DNA of 15,326 nucleotides from NCBI GenBank assembly GCA_001931875.2, contig MSJH02000749.1:1-15326 (forward strand), in the 5' to 3' direction. The notes below the pieces were generated by a model. It was not told where the DNA came from. It saw only the letters and a program-made list of their open reading frames with translations, and searched no databases. The stretch comes from Byssochlamys sp. IMV 00236 (taxonomy: Eukaryota; Ascomycota; Eurotiomycetes; Eurotiales; Thermoascaceae). A program made the position numbers and the translations under genes. Positions 10,023 through 15,326 of the stretch are shown here, piece by piece; within the stretch, counting starts at the first letter, position 1; each line of letters starts with the position of its first letter.

Positions 10023-10514
10023 CATTTTGCCAATGCACACAACGTGCAGACTTCGACGATGTTTCGGATGGTTCTTGAATAAACATTGTGATCCCCTCGT
10101 AGCGGTCCATTTCGTCTGCCTCGTTTTGAAAAGTGAATATCTCTTTCATATAATGTCCTTCTTGCGAGTGAATGTCAACAACCGCAATTTTGGAGAGTTC
10201 AAACTTTTTACCTGTTTTTTCATCCTATGCCCAATCGATTGTGGTTGATTTCCCACTTGTCTTGAAACTACAAATGACAAATTAGCAATCTGCATGGAAG
10301 ACAAATGACTGTGCGCCAAGCATTAAAACCGCCAGCCCATACATTACATCTATATTGTGTTTCTACGCACGTTTAATGGCCTTGTCAATCCATATCATAT
10401 TCCAGGTACCTTGGTCTGTGAGGATTTATCCACTCACACATTGCCATGGTTTCAAAAATCAACAAGTTTTTTTTTTGTCACAATTGCTCATGTTTCCGTA
10501 AAATGAAAGTTTCT

Positions 10515-11807
10515 TTAGAGTGCTTGCCTATTACGACACTTGTCCCAGCATTTATGCGAATGGCTAACAATCCCTTCAAAATCTCTTAACCTCAAACTAT
10601 TAGAAGCTTCACTGATCCGGGTTATCAAAGTTTCCTTCTCAAGAAATTTATTGCGCTTCACTTTGCTTTTGACCACTGACCAGAATTGCTCGATTGGATT
10701 GAGCTCAGGAGAATATGGAGGCAAGTAAGCGCAGCGGTAGCCGCGAGATTCTACGTATTTGGCTATGTCCTCTGATGTATGGATAGGAGCATTATCCATC
10801 ACGAGGTAGTGACCTTTCATGTGTGGATACTGTTCCATTTCATCCATTGTAGCTTTCAGAAAGCTAACATAATGTCCTGTAACCGTTCCTTTGCTCACGC
10901 ACTCAATGCCATCTCTCCTCTTTCTCTTTTTATTCGTTGGAGGCTGAGGAAGTCTAAGGCTACATTTGATTAGACCTTCAGCAGGAATCACGCCTAAAAT
11001 GGTTGTTGTTGTGGCTCGTGTTTTGGGAACGGTAACCACTGCCGGTGTACCTTTCTTCGATCACGCCATACTACGTTTTAAATTAATATGGAAGGCGGAT
11101 TCATCCAGAAAGACACAATTTTTTATAAAATCCATATCTGTTTTTTCCTATTTACGAATCCAATCCAACCGCTCTTGGATCTTTTCTTCGCTATTCCGGT
11201 CTATGGGTTGAAGCCGAGCTTTTTTGAGAGACAAGTTGCAATGCTGTTTTACAAAATCAAACAAAGTAGTTTTAGACACTTTTAAATCTGTAAATATTTG
11301 CTTTAGCTTCTTCATAACTTCGTCTAGAACGACGGAAGGGTTCTCATCAACGCACTCGAGAATAGCACTTTTGTGCTTCTCTTGGAGAATATGTGGACGA
11401 CCAGTCTTTCTTCGTTTCTCAAAGACACTATCAGGATCCTTCTCATACTGTTTCGCCCATTTTTGTGCTGTGCGAACGTGAATCCCAAGCTGCGTAGCTG
11501 CAGCAGCCGCACCCAGACACTTCTCAAACAACAACTTGAAGAACCTCACTTTGTCCTGATCAGAATAGCGTGTATAGCTTCGCTTCACTGATGCTTGTCG
11601 CATTTTAACATCACTACTAGGTTTTGCCTCCTTTTCTATTTGCATTGTCTCGCTCTCCAGAGGCAGTTGAGCTAAATATTGTGTATGGGAACTCAATGTT
11701 TCAAGACGAAACTGTTCTTCATCAACAATATAATCCATTGGTTCAGGTCTGCCATACTCATCGACGACAGAACCTTTCCCATTTTCAAACAAGAATTGAA
11801 TGCTCAT
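10515..11807 (-). pseudogene. Tc1/IS630-like DD34E transposase with two internal stops
   Basis: A 430-codon frame from the ATG at 11807 ends at TAA (10515-10517) and is interrupted by TAG at codon 220 (11148-11150) and TGA at codon 249 (11061-11063). The N-terminal part holds helix-turn-helix modules: SDQDKVRFFKLLFEKCLGAA, THE-type AATQLGIHVRTAQKWAKQYE, then KTGRPHILQEKH and the second module LKVSKTTLFDFVKQH. The catalytic part is of the DDE_3 type: FLDESAFH (Asp 235), LVMDNAPIH (Asp 338) and YSPELNPIEQFW (Glu 373), with 34 residues between the last two. All three acidic residues are preserved. Both stops sit where relatives usually have Trp (RK-W-EK and MA-W-SKKGTPA), so each can be explained by one G-to-A change of TGG. 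Known: such enzymes cut and paste elements into TA sites. Inferred: this copy is dead unless suppressed. I could not define terminal inverted repeats; the short CACAATT at 10479-10485 and its complement at 11827-11833 are weak candidates. Confidence 0.9.
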
Positions 11808-11941
11808 TATCTGTGATTTCTAGTGTAATTGTGAAAAAGAAATAAAACAAGGACGAATATTTGGTGTGCTTTTTTATATCTGAAGTTGCCAAGGCTTGTC
11901 CCACAAAATATTCTTGACAAGACATCTAATTTGTCAACCAA

Positions 11942-12065
11942 GACGAATTTACATTTCGTGCAACACGAATTTTTACTTTCACCATCAGGCGAATTGATTT
12001 TCCATCAGTGCGAATTGATTTTTCGAACCTGAATTTTGTTCTCGTCCTCGTGCGAATTTACTTTC
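11942..12065. repeat. Diverged tandem repeats with a GCGAATT core
   Basis: Two adjacent near-identical units, CATCAG followed by GCGAATTGATTTT (11983-12001 and 12003-12022), lie among looser copies: GACGAATTTAC near 11942, CACGAATTTTTA near 11964 and TGCGAATTTACTTT near 12050. The block lies between the dead transposase and the U2 gene. It may be subterminal repeat DNA of the transposon or upstream sequence of the snRNA promoter. Confidence 0.65.
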
Positions 12066-12079
12066 CGGAAAGAGCGTAT

Positions 12080-12249
12080 ACTGAACTTATTTTGAGATTT
12101 GAAAGCGCGCCAAGAATCTTTCATATAATACAAATATACAGGCTCCTGGTCGAATCAAGAATGAATTGGACTTCAAATACTGATGCTTCGGAAATCTAAT
12201 GGTTGTTTTTCCGCAGCAATGCTAGTCACAATTCGAGGTGGCGAAAAAG
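12080..12249. other. Upstream region of U2, no gene seen
   Basis: AT-rich sequence with no coding character. It should contain any upstream snRNA promoter element; I saw no motif I could name besides the TATA-like box that follows. Confidence 0.5.
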
Positions 12250-12257
12250 TATAAAAA
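12250..12257 (+). promoter_or_regulatory. TATA-like box of the U2 snRNA gene
   Basis: TATAAAAA starts 41 bases before the mapped 5' end of U2. The T5 run at the Sm site inside the gene would stop RNA polymerase III, so transcription by polymerase II is expected. Confidence 0.55.
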
Positions 12258-12290
12258 GGCGAGCAAAAGGCAGAAATCGTTTTTTTCCTT

Positions 12291-12479
12291 ATCCTCTCAG
12301 GCCTTTTGGCTAAGATCAAGTGTAGTATCTGTTCTTTATAGTTTAACAACTATAATGAGGGACATTGTCCCTCTCGTTGTTAATCTAATTTTTCCCGCCG
12401 GGAATTCAGAGCTCTGGCTTGCTATCTCTGAATTCCACAGGTGTCCCTTGCCTGACACTACCTGCAAGGTGACGCCGAC
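12291..12479 (+). ncRNA. U2 spliceosomal snRNA
   Basis: The first 60 bases closely follow the universal U2 5' domain: ATCCTCTCAGGCCTTTTGGC, then TAAGATCAAGTGTAGTATCT. The branch-point-pairing GTAGTA is at 12322-12327. Stem-loop IIa is TATAGT..ACTATA and IIb is GAGGGAC/GTCCCTC around ATT. An Sm-type AATTTTT follows near 12388-12394. Stem-loop III has an 11-base perfect stem (GGAATTCAGAG/CTCTGAATTCC) with the conserved GCTTGCT in its loop. Stem-loop IV pairs GGTGTC with GACGCC and CCTTGC with GCAAGG. The length, about 189 bases, equals that of other U2 RNAs. It base-pairs with the intron branch site (CTAAC/TACTAAC words in this window) and with U6 in the spliceosome. The 3' end is set by the last stem plus a few bases and is good to within about 3 bases. 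Confidence 0.97.
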
Positions 12480-12485
12480 CTTTTT

Positions 12486-12851
12486 ATACATATTATAAAT
12501 GAAAAATAAAAGAAGAATCAAAATGGAGAGAAAAAAAAAAAAGCGGACAATGAATGTGCAAGCCACAAAAATAATAACATTCTCTGAAAATTGCCTCCAT
12601 TTGGAAGAACTTTGAAAATTATTAAACAGTTTACAGTTCTCATTGTTGGCATGTCAACATTTTATTCTTATGAATAATGCAATTGCGTGTTAAGCTTCAA
12701 GAGACTAAGAGTCTGCTAAAAAAAGAATTTCTATAGATATGTTAAGAAATGTGTTTTTTCTCGACAAAGGTAACATGGTCCTACAGCAAACCAACCATTT
12801 CATTCTGAACAGTCAATATGAGTTGAGACAACTGGTTGAGATTTTATTGTC
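12486..12851. other. Spacer, no gene seen
   Basis: AT-rich sequence between U2 and the next gene. I saw only an A-run near 12531-12541 and no coding character. The second half probably contains the promoter of the downstream small gene. Confidence 0.55.
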
Positions 12852-13552
12852 ATGAATGTTGATCAACATTCTACTACTTGCTCGGTAAAACTTAAATTTC
12901 GAAATGTCATTCACTCGGTTCGTGGCCATTCAAACCGCCGTGGCCTAACCAATCTCAGTCTCATCATAATAATCAGAAGCTAGAACTCCTTAAAGTGTTG
13001 AGAACATTACGTGATCAAAAGAATGACGAAGGTAAGCATCTGCTTCTGTCAAGCGTTCACACTCCCACAAAATCAATAGTTTTAAAAGATTGAAGAAATT
13101 GCAAAGATAGAATCTGAATTCATTCTCGGTACTCGTATGATAAGAGCTGCAAAAGTAAAGAGAATAAGTTAAACACTTGCTGACTTACACTGTAACAGGA
13201 GCTTTCTTTTTTTTTTTGCTTCATTTCTTCATTTAACCAAAATCAAGAAAAGACAAGCACACATTTTGTAAATGATACTGTTTTTAAGAGTCTTTTATCT
13301 CGGTAACTTCTTTATATAGACAACATCTATTGACATTAAAGCAGATACTGAAGCTCTTGTAGTGACACCAACATTTTTATTAAGGGGTAACATTATGATT
13401 ACTATGTTTACCTGGGAAATATCTTGAAAGTTGCAGCAATTTTCAGAAAATGTTACTGTGGTGTTTGTAGTAGTTGCAGTTGTTGTTGTATTAATGTGGA
13501 TAGACAGAAGGCACAATGGGACTCTTTACGTTTCTTTTATTTAGAAGAATAG
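12852..13552 (+). CDS. Small intron-rich gene of unknown function (tentative six-exon model)
   Basis: The best-supported part is exons 12852-12884, 12959-13031 and 13096-13154. They read MNVDQHSTTCS, then SHHNNQKLELLKVLRTLRDQ, KNDE, then EIAKIESEFILGTRMIRAAK. The first intron has a GTAAAA donor and CTAAC ten bases before CAG. The rest is a model: exons 13253-13267, 13320-13386 (TTSIDIKADTEALVVTPTFL) and 13437-13552 (a Cys-rich run, then DRQKAQWDSLRFFYLEE). All junctions then agree in phase and give 120 residues. An alternative reading of the last part gives a membrane helix (VTVVFVVVAVVVVLMWIDRR) instead, so the C-terminus is uncertain. A continuation into 13516-13719 is also possible. The product is not recognised. 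An 18-base perfect palindrome overlaps the start codon. Confidence 0.45.
12854..12871. repeat. Perfect 18-base palindrome at a start codon
   Basis: GAATGTTGATCAACATTC is identical to its own complement. It begins on the G of the proposed ATG at 12852-12854. It could bind a dimeric regulator or form a small hairpin in the mRNA around the start. Confidence 0.85.
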
Positions 13553-13720
13553 ATAAAGGTATTGAAATTGATAGTTACATTTATGTCACTGAGCTTTTGT
13601 TATTGATATGTAGACACTGCTTTTTGACCCTTATTCAACGTAGAATACGACAATATGAAAGAGTTTGTTTAATATGTGAAGCCAGATTTGATATGTGTAA
13701 TCACATTCAGATAAGATGAA

Positions 13721-14280
13721 CTATTGTGAATCAATAATGGATATAATCTCTTCAAATAAGCTATACCATCCGTCTTGATCTTTTGATGTACTTTCATTCA
13801 ACTTCATCTTGTACAGAAATTTCTTTGCATTACTACTGTCATTTTCGTTGGAACAAATATTGATTATCGTGTCCCAAACTTGCTTTAGTTTATTGGGAAA
13901 AGGAGGTAACTTCCACTTGCAGCTGTTATACTTTGTAAAAATTGATTCCCATGCTTCTTCTGTAAATAGATGCTTTTGACTGCTCTCAATTTCATTAGAA
14001 TCAAGATCCAATATCGATGAAAGCCCACAAGTCATTGTTTTTAATTCAGTAGGACTTAAACTATCATTCTTCATGTACTTTGTATGGAGGTCTTTTCCTC
14101 TTTCATAAATAATGTTGCGAATGTTTTGATATTATAGGAACTATTGGATTCACTTCCAGATGCGACATTGTTTTGAGCCTCAGAAGAAGAACATGAATTA
14201 CTTGGTATAGTTTCCGTTTTTTTTTTTTTTTTCTTTGCAACTTTTTCAATCTTTTTTGAGATGGGAAACACTGCATGCAC
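13721..14280 (-). CDS. Lys/Ser-rich unknown protein, two minus-strand segments, possibly broken
   Basis: Segment one (14280-14071) reads MHAVFPISKKIEK, a Lys run from the 16-base homopolymer, then a Ser/Asn/Glu-rich stretch (SCSSSEAQNN). Segment two (14074-13721, 117 codons from its own ATG) reads MKNDSLSPTELKTMTCG, LDSNEIESSQKHLFTEEAWE and KWKLPPFPNKLKQVWDTIIN and ends EEIISIIDSQ. Segment two has clear coding character and is open for some codons before its ATG (NIIYERGKDLHTKY). The two are in different frames; a homopolymer length change, a frameshift or an intron (GTAATTC near 14197 to GAAAAG near 14095) could join them. The first codons of segment one lie inside the inverted-repeat element at 14263, so that start is probably not ancestral. 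The family is not recognised. Confidence 0.45.
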
Positions 14281-14673
14281 CAGAAAATGTACCAGAAATT
14301 AGACCAATACTACAAGCAGTACCTCTACCTATTACCTATGGTGTAGCCCAACAAAGCTTTTCAATGTGTAGCGTCACGCTAAACATAACTTTATGAAGTT
14401 ACCGTCTTGGATTAGTTCTTTTCAAGAAGAAGAAAGGGATAAAAAAAAAAGAAATGCTGTTATTCTAATTTTATGTTGTCAGTTAATCAACAAAGATGCA
14501 AAAATACGTGTAACTATAATGATATCGTATTTTATATCAGAAAGAGTGAACTAGACAAGCCTTAGATTAGGCAGAGGCTTTGGTAATGTGAAGTTGTATA
14601 GTGACAACATAGGTAGCGGCCCAGTTAAGCGCCCGTAGTATTAGCTTATTTTCTGGTGCATGTAGTGTTTACC
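14263..14673. mobile_element. 411-base non-autonomous element with terminal inverted repeats (MITE-like)
   Basis: The ends match in inverted orientation at 24 of 26 positions; the best part is CACTGCATGCACCAGAAAAT (14269-14288) against 14648-14667 with one mismatch. Similarity continues inward for about 70-80 bases with indels (AATACTAC, TACCTATG shared), so the left arm is roughly 14263-14343 and the right arm 14605-14673. TTTTTGA stands just outside both ends (14253-14259 and 14674-14680), a likely target duplication although the left copy is 3 bases away from the repeat. The interior has no transposase and no convincing gene. The superfamily is unknown; a 7-8 base duplication would point to hAT-like mobilisation. 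It would need an enzyme encoded elsewhere. Confidence 0.75.
14364..14386. repeat. Inverted repeat inside the MITE-like element
   Basis: ATGTGTAGCGT and ACGCTAAACAT pair at 10 of 11 positions around a single C. It may be a protein-binding site or simply a hairpin in a fold-back element. Confidence 0.7.
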
Positions 14674-14753
14674 TTTTTGATTTTTTAATAGTACTTCAGT
14701 TTGAATGACTAGTAACGTGGTGTGATTGAGTTTTCGCTTAGAGGCTTTTTCTT

Positions 14754-14981
14754 CTACTTTTCTTCTTTTCCCTCTTGGTTCTCTTTAAACTCTTTTTTAT
14801 ACTTGTTTCTGACTGAAGAAATCTCGAGGTACTGTTTTATTTGTGACGCATACTTTTGAATATATGGATGTCTTTTGAATTGGGCTGATATTATACCAAG
14901 ACAGCTAATGTATTTGTCGAGGGGAATTGACGCGTTTTTTGCATTACTATCGTTTCTAATTAGATCGTCGAGATCTGACAT
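14754..14981 (-). CDS. Possible 75-residue charged protein or first exon
   Basis: From the ATG at 14981 the frame reads MSDLDDLIRNDSNAKNASIP, then ISAQFKRHPYIQKYASQIKQ, and ends in a Lys/Glu-rich tail before TAG at 14754-14756. It has an amphipathic, charged character without membrane segments. It could be a complete small protein, or the start of the Lys-rich gene whose later part lies beyond the inserted element at 14263-14673. The opposite strand has a competing frame over the same bases. The product is not recognised. Confidence 0.35.
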   Translation of the reverse strand: MSDLDDLIRNDSNAKNASIPLDKYISCLGIISAQFKRHPYIQKYASQIKQYLEISSVRNKYKKEFKENQEGKEEK

Positions 14982-15246
14982 CGACACAATTACTGAAAAT
15001 TTGAAAACTGTATCAATTGATGACGGTAAGAGAAAGTACAAGAAGCACTCCCCCGAGTAAGTCCGTCATTTTATACAGGTAATGTAAGACGAAGACACTA
15101 CTGTACCTAAAGCGGCAGTACGTTGTAATATTCTAAGCCAAAGCGCTTACACGCTGCTTAAGAAGTTCAACGATAGTGTATTGCCTGGTTTCGCTCCGAA
15201 AGCGAAAAAGAGAAGAACAAAACAGAATGTCGTATTTACCCTATAA
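14875..15246 (+). CDS. Possible plus-strand gene with one intron, start unclear
   Basis: An open frame to 15025 joins, by a 63-base intron with GTAAGA donor (15026-15088), to 15089-15246. Across the junction it reads SDIDTITENLKTVSIDDDED, then TTVPKAAVRCNILSQSAYTL, LKKFNDSVLPGF and a basic APKAKKRRTKQN near the C-terminus that resembles a nuclear localisation signal, ending with TAA. The second exon is the stronger part. The first overlaps the minus-strand frame 14754-14981, so at most one is likely coding there. An ATG lies at 14909; no better start was found. The family is unknown. Confidence 0.35.
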
Positions 15247-15326
15247 ATACTTAATCTTGTCGTATGAGATTACTCTAAATCTATACTCTAAGAATGAATA
15301 ATACAAAGATACTGACAACAATACGC

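Larger units (their letters stand above)
9535..10425 (-). pseudogene. Decayed 297-codon reading frame with five internal stops
   Basis: One minus-strand frame can be followed without any shift from 10425 to a TAG at 9535-9537. It is cut by TAG (10363-10365), TAA (10282-10284), TAG (10225-10227), TAG (9829-9831) and TAA (9679-9681). Coding-like pieces in order: LTDQGTWNMIWIDKAIKRA, KHNIDVMYGLAVLMLGAQSF, GKSTTIDWA, KFELSKIAVVDIHSQEGHYM, IFTFQNEADEMDRYEGITMF, a Phe run from the 24-base homopolymer, a Lys/Gly repeat (KKGGVKMKKGGVK), EFKKTAVIICRSGRYSIRLL and KWLKRLETRLPRLKKMAEHV. The family is not recognised. The repeat and the homopolymer may be later expansions. The even spread of stops with an otherwise intact frame argues for a pseudogene. 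A set of small exons is the alternative, but the segments flow into each other without splice sites. Confidence 0.55.

Noticed and set aside
10540..11591. Plus-strand open frames across the transposase
   Set aside because: They are shadows of the DD34E frame on the minus strand; none has recognisable motifs.
10479..11833. CACAATT pair as terminal inverted repeats of the transposon
   Set aside because: Only seven bases match, there is no flanking TA, and extension outward is just T-rich sequence. Too weak to call.
12480..12484. T5 run after U2 as a polymerase III terminator
   Set aside because: The gene itself contains a T5 run at the Sm site, so polymerase III would stop early; U2 is a polymerase II gene in known fungi.

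Overview
The window looks like nuclear DNA of a fungus, most likely Mucoromycota (Mucor/Rhizopus type). This rests on AT-rich intergenic DNA, introns of about 50-60 bases with GT..AG ends (several with CTAAC or TACTAA branch points), a 506-residue GLUT-like sugar transporter, a fungal HTD2-type dehydratase and a complete U2 snRNA gene. The assignment is inference; no ribosomal marker is present. The 33 A's at bases 1-33 suggest that the window begins at a contig edge or a collapsed homopolymer.

Layout. Bases 34-1123 (+) hold the 3' part of an endonuclease/exonuclease/phosphatase-fold gene with a C-terminal membrane anchor. Bases 2660-4352 (+) encode a four-exon MFS sugar transporter. Bases 5165-6334 (-) encode a three-exon mitochondrial double-hotdog dehydratase. 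These three are the ordinary conserved genes. They show no sign of forming a shared pathway, and each was assembled here by joining exons.

From about 6.5 kb to 12 kb the window is a graveyard of accessory DNA: a decayed minus-strand reading frame (6573-7073), a diverged direct repeat (7184 and 7692), an unrecognised plus-strand gene with a damaged or mis-modelled 5' part (about 7906-8995), a second decayed minus-strand frame (9535-10425), and a Tc1/IS630-like DD34E transposase with two internal stops (10515-11807). In these loci the frame is interrupted almost only by stop codons, not by frameshifts.

At 12291-12479 lies an apparently intact U2 snRNA gene with a TATA-like box about 40 bases upstream. 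Beyond it are a small intron-rich gene of unknown function (12852 to about 13552, +), a minus-strand Lys/Ser-rich reading frame (13721-14280) and a non-autonomous inverted-repeat transposon (14263-14673) that appears to have landed at its edge. Two overlapping antisense reading frames follow near the right end. I found no CRISPR array, tRNA, rRNA or bacterial operon. The most novel items are the 411-base inverted-repeat element, the nonsense-only decay pattern and the unrecognised genes. None of them proves a new biological system.
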